NCBI GenBank assembly: GCA_007132865.1
Contig: SLNU01000131.1
Span: forward strand, 1 to 6,357
Direction of reading: 5' to 3'
DNA: 6,357 bases
DNA from: Bacteroidales bacterium
Lineage (GTDB): Bacteria; Bacteroidota; Bacteroidia; Bacteroidales; UBA7960
The notes beneath the pieces are model-generated. The model was not told the origin of the DNA. It made no database searches and saw nothing but the letters and a program-made list of their open reading frames with translations. Both the position numbers and the translations under genes were made by a program. Positions 1 through 6,357 of this stretch are shown here, in pieces. Positions within the stretch are counted from its first letter, which is position 1, and every line of letters starts with the position of its first letter.

Positions 1-52
1 CGGCTTTTCCGGCGGCGGAAAAAAGTATAACCCATTCAGAAAAATAACTTAA
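1..52 (+). CDS. ntpI: V-type ATP synthase subunit I, C-terminal end (partial)
   Basis: Read from base 2, the first 51 bases encode GFSGGGKKYNPFRKIT followed by TAA at 50-52. Subunit I (the a-subunit of the membrane sector, which forms the ion half-channels beside the rotor ring) commonly ends in a Gly-rich stretch followed by an aromatic-x-P-F motif, and this tail fits that pattern. The proteolipid gene starts 27 bases downstream, and I followed by K is the usual order in Bacteroidota V-ATPase operons. Only 16 residues are visible, so the call rests on this motif plus context. The remainder of the gene lies upstream of the window. Confidence 0.65.
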   Translation, partial: GFSGGGKKYNPFRKIT

Positions 53-64
53 AGTCTCACTTAA

Positions 65-529
<465 letters not shown>

Positions 530-544
530 AGCACCGGCATCTGT

Positions 545-580
545 TTCGGTTCCGGTTCCGGGTCCGGCATCTGCTCCGGC
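545..580. repeat. Imperfect 6-bp tandem repeat (TCCGGN)
   Basis: Six consecutive hexamers read TTCGGT, TCCGGT, TCCGGG, TCCGGC, ATCTGC and TCCGGC. The decamer CCGGCATCTG also occurs twice, at 534-543 and 564-573. The repeat sits just after the stop of the proteolipid gene, in the transcribed 3' region ahead of the terminator. No function is evident. It is degenerate and may only be a remnant of replication slippage. Confidence 0.5.
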
Positions 581-652
581 CATGGGCCCTGTGCTTCCCC
601 CCTTTCGGGAACGGAACAACGGCCGTAACGAAAAATTTTTCCCGGTTTCCAG

Positions 653-690
653 ACCCACCACCCCAATTAAGGGGTGCGTGGGTTTTTTTT
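653..690 (+). terminator. Rho-independent terminator of the V-ATPase operon
   Basis: The left arm ACCCACCACCCC (653-664) pairs with 671-683 to give 12 base pairs interrupted by one bulged C (677). The loop is AATTAA (665-670). The stem runs directly into eight T residues (683-690). A strong GC-rich stem with a T tract is a textbook intrinsic terminator. It lies 124 bases after the proteolipid stop and separates the ATPase operon from the M14 region. Confidence 0.9.
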
Positions 691-754
691 CATAGGATAA
701 AAAACTTTCCTTAATTTAGGGCTTTGTTTTCTCTAACCGGTTTCCCCCCCAATG
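691..754 (+). promoter_or_regulatory. Spacer likely to contain the promoter of the first M14 gene
   Basis: A terminator stands upstream and a gene downstream, so a promoter is expected here or in the adjoining repeat. The best candidate is TAATTTAG (712-719), one mismatch from the Bacteroidota -7 consensus TAnnTTTG. A T-run (687-690) lies 21 bases before it, where the -33 TTTG is expected, but it overlaps the terminator tail and is not a good match. A run of seven C (744-750) precedes the heptamer array. The placement is tentative. Confidence 0.25.
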
Positions 755-838
755 TCCAACACCCAACACCCAACACCCAATACCCAATACCCAATATCCA
801 ATACCCAATACCCAATATCCAATATCCAATATCCAATT
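755..838. repeat. 7-bp tandem repeat array abutting the start codon
   Basis: Twelve contiguous heptamers of the form YCCAAYA fill 84 bases. Unit 1 is TCCAACA, units 2-3 are CCCAACA, units 4-6 CCCAATA, unit 7 TCCAATA, units 8-9 CCCAATA, units 10-11 TCCAATA, and unit 12 is TCCAATT. One base later comes the ATG of the M14-like gene at 840. The + strand of the array contains no G. The - strand therefore carries evenly spaced GGG triplets. It is presumably most of the 5' untranslated leader. Arrays of this kind mutate by slippage, so copy number may vary between strains. Confidence 0.95.
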
Positions 839-839
839 T

Positions 840-2825
840 ATGAAACGCATTTTTCTGTTTTTCGTCGGATGGGCCTTGCTCCTTGTAAATCCCCTGCCCG
901 TCAGCTCTCAGACCGACTACCCCAGCCACCGGGAGATGACCACCCGGCTGCAAACGCTTAGCCGTACAAACCCCAATATGGCCAAACTGGAGTCCCTGGC
1001 CAAAACCTTGGGCGGGAAAGACATCTGGCTGCTGACCGTCGGATCGGGAGACCTGCAGAACCGACCGGCAATCGCCATAGTGGGCGGTGTTGCGGGCGAC
1101 CACCTGCTGGGCACCGAACTGGCCCTGCAGTTCGCCGAAAGGCTGTTGGCGCAGGCCGGAGAGCCGGAAACAAGGCAATTGCTTGAAGACATGACCTTTT
1201 ACATATTCCCGGATATGAGTCCGGATGCCAGGGAGCAGTATTTTGCCTCTATGCGCTACGAGCGGCTGGGAAATGCGAACCCATCCGACTATGACCGCGA
1301 TGGAAAAATCGGGGAAGACCCTTACAATGATCTGAATGGAGACGGACTCATCACCCTGATGCGCATCAGGGATCCCCGCGGGGAATGGATGCCCCACCCG
1401 GAAGACAAACGCATCATGGTGCGCGCCCGGCCCGAACTCGGGCAGCGGGGGGAATATTTCCTCTATAGTGAAGGGATTGACCAGGACAAGGACGGACTGT
1501 TTAATGAGGACGGGGATGAAGGAGTGATCTTCAACCGGAATTTTACTTTCAAGTATCCTGCATTCAAGGCCGGAGCGGGTGAAAATGCCGTTTCTGAAAA
1601 GGAGACACGGGCGATAGCCGACTTCCTGTTCGAAGCGAAGAACGTATTCGCCGTCCTCAGTTTCGGTCCGGCAAACAACCTCAGTGAACCCCTGCGCTTC
1701 AATGAGCGGGAAGCAGGGGGCCGCATTCCCACAGGCTGGCAGGAAAGCGATGTACAGATTAACCAGATGATAAGCCTGAACTACAACCGGCATTTGGGCG
1801 CAACCGCAGATGCCCGGGAAGGAGATCCGGACGCAGGCCCCGCCCACAGGCAGGACAACGCAGCCGGAACAACAGTGGCCCCCGAAAGGCAGGACAACGC
1901 AGCCGGAACAACAGTGGCCCCCGAAAGGCAAAACGGCACTCCAAATGCAGCGCTGGCCCCCGGCAGGCAGGATGGCGCATCAGGTTCGGCAGTGGCCCCC
2001 GGGAAAGGGACTCCCGGAACCAACGGAGATTTCTTCCAGTGGGCCTATTTCCACTATGGGAGGTTCAGCTTCAGCAGTCCAGGCTGGTGGGTTCCGGCGG
2101 ATCCTTCGACAAGGGGCACACGGGGACCTGGTGATCAGCCGGCAAGGGGTCCCGGTGGAACCGGCGCAGCCGCAAGCGGCGCAGGCATGCAGATGGGCGG
2201 ATTCGGCGGCATGTTTGGCAGGCCGCCGCTGAGCAGGGAGGAGATCATGGACGGCATACGGCACGGAGGTGGCGCACCGGAAATGGATGCCCAGGCACAA
2301 CTGGATTTTCTTCGGTGGGCAGAGAAAAAGGGACTTGAAGGGGTGTTCGTGCCATGGACCCGCGTGGACCATCCGGACTTTCCCGGCAAGGAAGTGGAGG
2401 TGGGCGGCATCGCTCCCTTTGTCATGAAGAATCCGCCATACGGGATGGTGGACCAGATCGCGGGTCAGCATTTTGACTTTATTGTGGACCTGGCACACAA
2501 ACGGCCGCAAACCGTCATTGAGAACATCCGCACCGAAGCCCTCGGCAACAACCTTTTCCGGGTGACGGTCGACATTGTTAACAAAGGAGCCTTCCCGACG
2601 GTATCACAGATCGGGGTACGCAACCGCTGGGTGCAGAAAACGGTGGTCCGTGCCGATCCCGGCGGGAACCAGGAGCTAATCAGCGGGATGACCGTCGAGG
2701 TCGTTGATCAGATCGAAGGATACAGCAGCATTGAAAGAAGCTGGCTGGTCAGGGGCAGGGGCGAATTCACTATCAGGGCGGGCGCAGAAGGCAGCGGCAT
2801 CAGCAGTCAGGCAATCGGTCTTTAA
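840..2825 (+). CDS. Exported M14-fold protein, predicted inactive carboxypeptidase (pseudoenzyme)
   Basis: This 661-residue protein has a Sec signal peptide (1-23, likely cut at VSS-Q24) and is a paralogue of the intact M14 peptidase at 3513. Ungapped local alignment shows every catalytic residue replaced. The HxxE zinc motif (His110/Glu113 there) is Ala85/His88 (A-G-D-H), the third zinc ligand His305 is Gly276, and the catalytic Glu378 is about Pro414 in FSFSSPGWW. The structural features are kept: NRN (232-234), three DxDxDG or DxNxDG calcium-type loops (150-160, 164-171, 214-224), and the FVPWxxxDHPxF element (503-514) leading into a C-terminal beta domain (about 515-661). Two insertions are absent from the paralogue: a 13-residue repeat region (337-388) and a Gly/Pro/Arg-rich linker (about 420-480). 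The start is ATG after a heptamer array, without a Shine-Dalgarno sequence. Loss of hydrolysis is inferred from residues. Binding or partner function is possible but unknown. Confidence 0.85.
   Translation: MKRIFLFFVGWALLLVNPLPVSSQTDYPSHREMTTRLQTLSRTNPNMAKLESLAKTLGGKDIWLLTVGSGDLQNRPAIAIVGGVAGDHLLGTELALQFAERLLAQAGEPETRQLLEDMTFYIFPDMSPDAREQYFASMRYERLGNANPSDYDRDGKIGEDPYNDLNGDGLITLMRIRDPRGEWMPHPEDKRIMVRARPELGQRGEYFLYSEGIDQDKDGLFNEDGDEGVIFNRNFTFKYPAFKAGAGENAVSEKETRAIADFLFEAKNVFAVLSFGPANNLSEPLRFNEREAGGRIPTGWQESDVQINQMISLNYNRHLGATADAREGDPDAGPAHRQDNAAGTTVAPERQDNAAGTTVAPERQNGTPNAALAPGRQDGASGSAVAPGKGTPGTNGDFFQWAYFHYGRFSFSSPGWWVPADPSTRGTRGPGDQPARGPGGTGAAASGAGMQMGGFGGMFGRPPLSREEIMDGIRHGGGAPEMDAQAQLDFLRWAEKKGLEGVFVPWTRVDHPDFPGKEVEVGGIAPFVMKNPPYGMVDQIAGQHFDFIVDLAHKRPQTVIENIRTEALGNNLFRVTVDIVNKGAFPTVSQIGVRNRWVQKTVVRADPGGNQELISGMTVEVVDQIEGYSSIERSWLVRGRGEFTIRAGAEGSGISSQAIGL
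1848..2003 (+). repeat. Four in-frame 39-bp (13-residue) tandem repeats in the M14-like gene
   Basis: The first two units (1848-1886 and 1887-1925) are identical at the DNA level and encode [13 protein letters not shown]. Units three (1926-1964, [13 protein letters not shown]) and four (1965-2003, [13 protein letters not shown]) have diverged. The period is a multiple of three, so unit gain or loss keeps the reading frame. The encoded segment (residues 337-388) is Ala/Gly/Pro-rich, polar and probably disordered. It lies between the former third zinc ligand and the former catalytic Glu position. Confidence 0.95.
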
Positions 2826-2922
2826 TCCCCGGTATGGATATTCGAACCATGGCCGGCCCCTTGGGCTCAAACAAGCGGTGGTCCGGTTCAACAAGAAATT
2901 ATTCACTAAAAAACATTGTATC

Positions 2923-3315
2923 ATGCTAAAAAAGAATTTTCCAATCATCCTCATGGTTTCCGCATTGTTCCTTTTTCCTTCGTGTTCTGACGACAACGAC
3001 TTCGGTGTTCTGGAAGGCAGCTGGGTGCGCATTCACCAGGAGACAAATGTTCCCATCCGCATAGAGTTTTACGAAGACAGCCTGTTTACCTGGACCCCCA
3101 TGGTCATCACAGATCTTCATACCCCCAGTGCAGGCTACTATACCTACAAGGATGGAGAGCTTACCGTGTTCGATGACGCCGATTGCCCTGAAATCGAAGG
3201 GGTTTACACGATACGTATGAGCGAATTCACATTCGATGCCTCTGTTAGTGAGGATGAATGTACGCCGCGCATCGCCGGCATTTCCGGTCGCTGGACCCGG
3301 GAAGCGGAGTTATAG
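2923..3315 (+). CDS. Small surface lipoprotein, possibly lipocalin-like
   Basis: The product has 130 residues. A lipoprotein signal peptide (MLKK, hydrophobic 5-18, then F-P-S-C with lipidated Cys21) is followed by S-D-D-N-D. In Bacteroidota, an acidic run just after the lipid cysteine (SDDDD-like in Bacteroides fragilis) directs lipoproteins to the cell surface, so surface display is likely. The mature part starts with LEGSWVRI (30-37) and ends with a GRW (122-124), and in between alternates short beta-like strands. This resembles small lipocalin-like or META-like barrels, but I cannot assign a family. Cys88 and Cys113 could form a disulfide. The frame is open further upstream to an ATG at 2704, inside the previous gene. 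The start at 2923 is chosen because it puts the signal peptide at the N terminus. The gene sits 97 bases after one M14 gene and ahead of another, so it may be functionally linked to them. Confidence 0.8.
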   Translation: MLKKNFPIILMVSALFLFPSCSDDNDFGVLEGSWVRIHQETNVPIRIEFYEDSLFTWTPMVITDLHTPSAGYYTYKDGELTVFDDADCPEIEGVYTIRMSEFTFDASVSEDECTPRIAGISGRWTREAEL

Positions 3316-3390
3316 TCCGGTAAATACAACAAGCCATTGTACCTGGTATCAGATATCATTCCATTTCGTATCAAACTACACCGAACTGTA

Positions 3391-3515
3391 CTATACCATA
3401 CCATATCATACCATACCATACCATACCATACCATACCATAAAATACAATACCATACTATACAATACCATACTATACAATACCATACTATACCATACTATA
3501 CTATATAATACCATG
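3391..3515. repeat. 5-bp tandem repeat array containing the next gene's start codon
   Basis: Twenty-four uninterrupted pentamers (3391-3510) all end in ATA. Most are CCATA, with CTATA, CAATA, TCATA, AAATA and TAATA variants. The 25th unit is CCATG (3511-3515), and its ATG is the start codon of the M14 peptidase. A 15-bp higher-order unit (CCATA-CTATA-CAATA) appears at 3451-3465 and 3466-3480. From 3391 to 3512 the + strand has no G. The array forms most of the likely leader. No clear Bacteroidota promoter is seen in 3316-3390. Copy number is likely to be variable. Confidence 0.95.
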
Positions 3516-5267
3516 AACAGAATCATTGCCACATTCATTCTCCTTGCCTGCATGCTTCCGGTTAAGGGCCAGGTCAGCGACGGACGCCCTGTCGGAAATT
3601 ATTTTAAGGCTTCAGGCAGCCCGGTAAACCCGAAAGTTCAGGTCCTATGGAACCGCTATTACACGAACGAGGGAATGTTGGAGATCTCCCAAAAAATCGT
3701 CCAGGCCTATCCTGGCCTGGCCAGCCTGGAGTCCATCGGCAAAAGCTATGAGGGCCGGGAAATCTGGATGCTGACCATCACCAATAAGGCCAACAGGCCA
3801 CACAGGGAAAAGCCCGGTTTCTGGATCGACGGCAACATACACGCCAACGAAATTCAGGGCAGCGAGATTGCCCTGTATACGGCCTGGTACCTCGTGGAGA
3901 AATACGGCAACAACGAGTTTATCACGGACCTTCTGGACGACAAGGTGTTCTATATTGCCCCGACCATCAACCCGGACGGACGACACGAATACATGGCCAA
4001 TCCCAATACGGTCAGCTCCCCGCGCTCAGGCACGATCCCACTGGATGACGACGGAGACGGCGAAAAGGCGGAGGATGGCTTTGACGACCTGAACGGCGAC
4101 GGCCATATCACCCAGATGCGTCGCCGCAATCCGCTCGGCCAGTTCCGGGAACACCCGGACGATCCCCGCCTGCTCGTTCCGGTCAAGCCCGGTGAGTTCG
4201 GCGAATGGGAGTTGCTGGGGTTTGAAGGCATCGACCGCGACGGGGATGGCAGGGTGAATGAAGACCGTGTGGGTTATTATGACCCCAACCGGGACTGGGG
4301 CTGGAACTGGCAGCCAGACCATGTGCAGCGTGGGGCCTACCTTTACCCTTTCGCATTGCCTGAGAACCGCGCGGTGCGTGATTTCGTACTGGCCCATCCG
4401 AACATTGCCGGGGCCCAGACATACCACAATACCGGGGGGATGATCCTGCGCGGACCCGGCACACGGGAAGATGAGCAGCTTTACACCCGGACCGACCGCA
4501 TGGTATATGATGCCATCGGGGAACTGGGCGACCGGCTGATCCCGGGTTATCGCTACCTTACCCTGTTTGAGGACTTGTATACGGTGTATGGCGGTCAGAT
4601 TGACTGGTTCCATTTCAGCCGCGGGATATTCACGTTTACCAATGAGCTGTTCACCCCCTACAAATACTTTTACGAGACCTACGCCAACCGTGCCGAATCA
4701 CAGGCCGCATCCTATCACTTTGACAAATACCTGCTATTTGAGGATGCCTTTGTGCCATGGGAGGACTTCGACCATCCGCAGTTCGGGAAGATCCAGATCG
4801 GCGGCTTCAAGAAAAACTTCGGGCGCATCCACCCAGGCTTCATGATCGAACAGGATGCCCACCGCAACATGGCCTTTACGCTCCATCATGCCTGGCACAC
4901 CCCACAGCTTGAAGTCCATGAGCTGACCGTGAATGCGCTTGGAGGCGGACTCAGCGAGGTAATCGCCGTGGTGGCCAACACCCGGCTCATCCCCACCCAT
5001 GCAGGCATCGACCTGATGTACCGGATTACCCGCCCGAACTACATCAAACTGGAGGGTGCCCGGGTGCTTGCCGGTATGGTCGTGCATAACCGGGACCTCA
5101 ACTTGGTGGAAGAGCAGAAAGTGGATCCTGCGGTGATCGAAGTGGCTAACATTCCCGGCATGGGGAGCGTCACGGTGAAATGGATTGTTGAAAACCCCCG
5201 CAATATCATCGTCACGGTTGACAGCGAAAAAGGCGGGATGGTCAGTGCCTCTGCCTCGGCCAGGTGA
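3513..5267 (+). CDS. Exported M14-family zinc carboxypeptidase
   Basis: This 584-residue metallopeptidase of family M14 removes or trims C-terminal residues from peptides. It is expected in the periplasm or outside the cell. The N terminus is a signal peptide (1-19, likely cut at VKG-Q20). The catalytic set is complete: zinc ligands His110 and Glu113 (HANE, 110-113), substrate-binding-type Asn259-Arg260 (PNRDWGW), third ligand His305 (TYHNTGG) and catalytic Glu378 (FTFTNELF). NPDG (153-156) is also typical of the family. Three acidic DxDxDG or DxNxDG loops (178-187, 192-199, 241-251) inside the catalytic domain look like calcium sites. After FVPWxxxDHPxF (413-424) comes a beta-rich C-terminal domain of about 150 residues with no recognisable type IX sorting signal. 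Substrate specificity cannot be read from the sequence. It is clearly paralogous to the inactive protein at 840, and its start codon lies within the pentamer array. Confidence 0.93.
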   Translation: MNRIIATFILLACMLPVKGQVSDGRPVGNYFKASGSPVNPKVQVLWNRYYTNEGMLEISQKIVQAYPGLASLESIGKSYEGREIWMLTITNKANRPHREKPGFWIDGNIHANEIQGSEIALYTAWYLVEKYGNNEFITDLLDDKVFYIAPTINPDGRHEYMANPNTVSSPRSGTIPLDDDGDGEKAEDGFDDLNGDGHITQMRRRNPLGQFREHPDDPRLLVPVKPGEFGEWELLGFEGIDRDGDGRVNEDRVGYYDPNRDWGWNWQPDHVQRGAYLYPFALPENRAVRDFVLAHPNIAGAQTYHNTGGMILRGPGTREDEQLYTRTDRMVYDAIGELGDRLIPGYRYLTLFEDLYTVYGGQIDWFHFSRGIFTFTNELFTPYKYFYETYANRAESQAASYHFDKYLLFEDAFVPWEDFDHPQFGKIQIGGFKKNFGRIHPGFMIEQDAHRNMAFTLHHAWHTPQLEVHELTVNALGGGLSEVIAVVANTRLIPTHAGIDLMYRITRPNYIKLEGARVLAGMVVHNRDLNLVEEQKVDPAVIEVANIPGMGSVTVKWIVENPRNIIVTVDSEKGGMVSASASAR

Positions 5268-5339
5268 TGCATTTCCAGTGGCAGGCAGCACCTCTGCCCT
5301 GGCAGGTATTGCATTGGGCACATACATTTTTCCAATAGC

Positions 5340-6353
5340 ATGCAGCAAACTTTGCAAATACAGAGGCCTTTCCGGCTTGAATCAGGCCAGGAACTGAAAG
5401 GCCTGGAGATCGCCTACCAACTGTCAGGAGACCCTTCCCTAAGAGACAGGCCCCTGGTGTGGGTATTCCATGCCCTGACGGGCAATTCCAACCCTTCTGA
5501 CTGGTGGGGGGGGATTGTCGGACCGGGCAAGGTGCTGGACCCGGAGCATGCGGTCATTGTATGTGCCAATATGATTGGCTCCTGCTACGGCAGCACGGGT
5601 CCGACTTCGATCAACCCCCTTACCGGCAAGCCCTGGCTAAGGGACTTCCCGCTGGTGACAGTTCGTGACATGGTAAAGGCCCATGCCCTGCTAAGAGACC
5701 ATCTGGGTATCCGGCACATCGACCTGGCCATCGGAAGCTCCATGGGGGCCTTTCAGGGACTTGAATGGGCAATCACCGAACCGGATACCATCAAAAATCT
5801 TTTTTTTATCGCCGCTGGCGCCCGTTGCAGTCCATGGGCAAAGGCATTCAATGAAGCCCAGCGGATGGCCATACAGGCCGACCCCACTTATTTCGGCGAA
5901 GACCCCGGCGGGGGGAGAAACGGATTGAAGGCGGCACGGGCAATCGGCATGGTCAGCTACCGCAGTCACGAGGCATTCCAAAAAACCCAGGCTGATCCGG
6001 AAAATGGACAAACGGACAATTTCAGGGCTTGCTCCTACCAGCAATACCAGGGAGAAAAGCTTGCACGCAGGTTCAATGCGTACGCCTATTATGCACTGAC
6101 GAAAGCCTTTGATTCACATGATGCCGGTAGGGGGCGGGGCGGGCTGAAGGCTGCCCTGGGACGGATAACTGCAAAAACGCATTGCATCAGTATAGCGTCT
6201 GACTTGCTGTTCCCGATGCATGAGATGGAGGAGGTTGCCCGGATGATTCCGGGGGCCACCCACCGAACCATTGAAAGCCTTTACGGTCATGATGGTTTCC
6301 TGGTGGAGAACGAAAAGCTTGAGGCCATCATCCGGGATTTCAGTTTCTCATAG
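5340..6353 (+). CDS. metX: Homoserine O-acyltransferase (MetX family, alpha/beta hydrolase)
   Basis: This 337-residue cytoplasmic enzyme belongs to the MetX family. It transfers an acyl group (acetyl from acetyl-CoA in most members) to the hydroxyl of L-homoserine, the first committed step of methionine synthesis. The hallmarks are in order: HALTG (44-48, oxyanion region), GPTSINPLTGKPW (87-99), FPLVTVRDMV (103-112), the nucleophile elbow GSSMG with Ser134, a helical lid (about 162-280) containing YQGEKLARRFNAYAY (236-250), then catalytic Asp288 (SDLLFP) and His317 (GHDGFL). The triad is therefore complete. It is slightly shorter than many members. Acetyl versus succinyl specificity cannot be settled by eye. 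The gene begins 72 bases after the M14 peptidase stop with no evident terminator between, so read-through is possible, but no functional link is obvious. A run of eight G (5506-5513) spans codons 56-58. Confidence 0.92.
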   Translation: MQQTLQIQRPFRLESGQELKGLEIAYQLSGDPSLRDRPLVWVFHALTGNSNPSDWWGGIVGPGKVLDPEHAVIVCANMIGSCYGSTGPTSINPLTGKPWLRDFPLVTVRDMVKAHALLRDHLGIRHIDLAIGSSMGAFQGLEWAITEPDTIKNLFFIAAGARCSPWAKAFNEAQRMAIQADPTYFGEDPGGGRNGLKAARAIGMVSYRSHEAFQKTQADPENGQTDNFRACSYQQYQGEKLARRFNAYAYYALTKAFDSHDAGRGRGGLKAALGRITAKTHCISIASDLLFPMHEMEEVARMIPGATHRTIESLYGHDGFLVENEKLEAIIRDFSFS

Positions 6354-6357
6354 ACCA

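Noticed and set aside
755..838. CRISPR array
   Set aside because: The heptamer and pentamer arrays have contiguous short units without spacers, and no cas genes are present. They are simple tandem repeats.
711..1931. 406-codon open frame on the - strand
   Set aside because: It lies opposite the heptamer array and the first M14-like gene. Its N-terminal part is the reverse of the 39-bp repeat and its C-terminal part is the translated heptamer (repeated I-G-Y-W). The + strand gene has a signal peptide and family motifs, so this is a shadow.
1810..2232. 140-codon + strand frame rich in repeated PPKG/EQQW
   Set aside because: It is an out-of-frame reading of the 39-bp repeats inside the M14-like gene. 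It has no signal, domain or independent start context.
2836..2892. tRNA-like T-arm sequence (TTCGAACC and GGTTCAA) after the M14-like gene
   Set aside because: No acceptor stem, anticodon arm or correct spacing can be built around these bases.
2704..2922. Upstream extension of the lipoprotein frame
   Set aside because: The frame is open back into the previous gene, but using that start would bury the lipoprotein signal peptide 73 residues inside the protein. The ATG at 2923 is far more likely.
3543..3551. Lipobox-like L-L-A-C at residues 10-13 of the active M14 peptidase
   Set aside because: The hydrophobic stretch before Cys13 is too short for a normal lipoprotein signal, and hydrophobic sequence continues to a better signal peptidase I site at VKG-Q20. 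Lipidation is not excluded but is less likely.
3204..3553. Aromatic Y-W-M-V repeat frames on the - strand and Y-H-T-I-P frame on the + strand
   Set aside because: They are translations of the pentamer array. The composition comes entirely from the repeat and no gene-like features are present.
5323..5330. TACATTTT as a -7 promoter element for metX
   Set aside because: It is one mismatch from TAnnTTTG, but it would leave a leader of only a few bases before the ATG at 5340 and has no clear -33 partner.
5268..5339. Terminator between the M14 peptidase and metX
   Set aside because: GCAG/CTGC pairing around 5283-5298 gives only a short, bulged hairpin, and no T tract follows directly. It is not convincing.

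Overview
The window looks like chromosomal DNA of a Bacteroidota (Bacteroidetes) bacterium of moderate-to-high G+C. The reasons are the V-type ATPase I-K gene order, start codons without Shine-Dalgarno sequences, a lipoprotein with a Bacteroidota-type surface-export signal (C-S-D-D-N-D), exported M14 carboxypeptidase-like proteins, and a MetX-type acyltransferase. All genes lie on the + strand. The genus cannot be named from the sequence alone.

Layout. Positions 1-52 hold the last codons of V-ATPase subunit I. At 80-529 is the rotor-ring proteolipid (subunit K), which carries a full set of Na+-coordinating residues. A strong intrinsic terminator (653-690) closes that operon. A 7-bp tandem array (755-838) then runs up to the start codon of an exported M14-fold protein (840-2825), whose zinc ligands and catalytic glutamate are all replaced, so it is predicted to be a pseudoenzyme. 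It also carries an in-frame 39-bp (13-residue) tandem repeat. A small lipoprotein follows (2923-3315). Next comes a 5-bp tandem array (3391-3515) whose 25th unit contains the start codon of a second, catalytically intact M14 carboxypeptidase (3513-5267). The window ends with a MetX-type homoserine O-acyltransferase (5340-6353).

How the genes may work together. The V-ATPase genes are a separate transcription unit. The two M14 paralogues flank a predicted outer-membrane lipoprotein, and all three products are exported. One attractive but unproven reading is a small envelope peptide-processing or peptide-binding module: one active carboxypeptidase, one inactive relative that kept the calcium loops and C-terminal domain, and a lipoprotein partner. 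MetX is a cytoplasmic methionine-pathway enzyme and probably only a neighbour.

The most unusual point is that each M14 gene is preceded, right at its ATG, by a G-free short tandem repeat, and the two repeats differ in unit (7 bp and 5 bp). Similar architecture built from unrelated repeats suggests that a G-less, unstructured and possibly length-variable leader matters for their expression.
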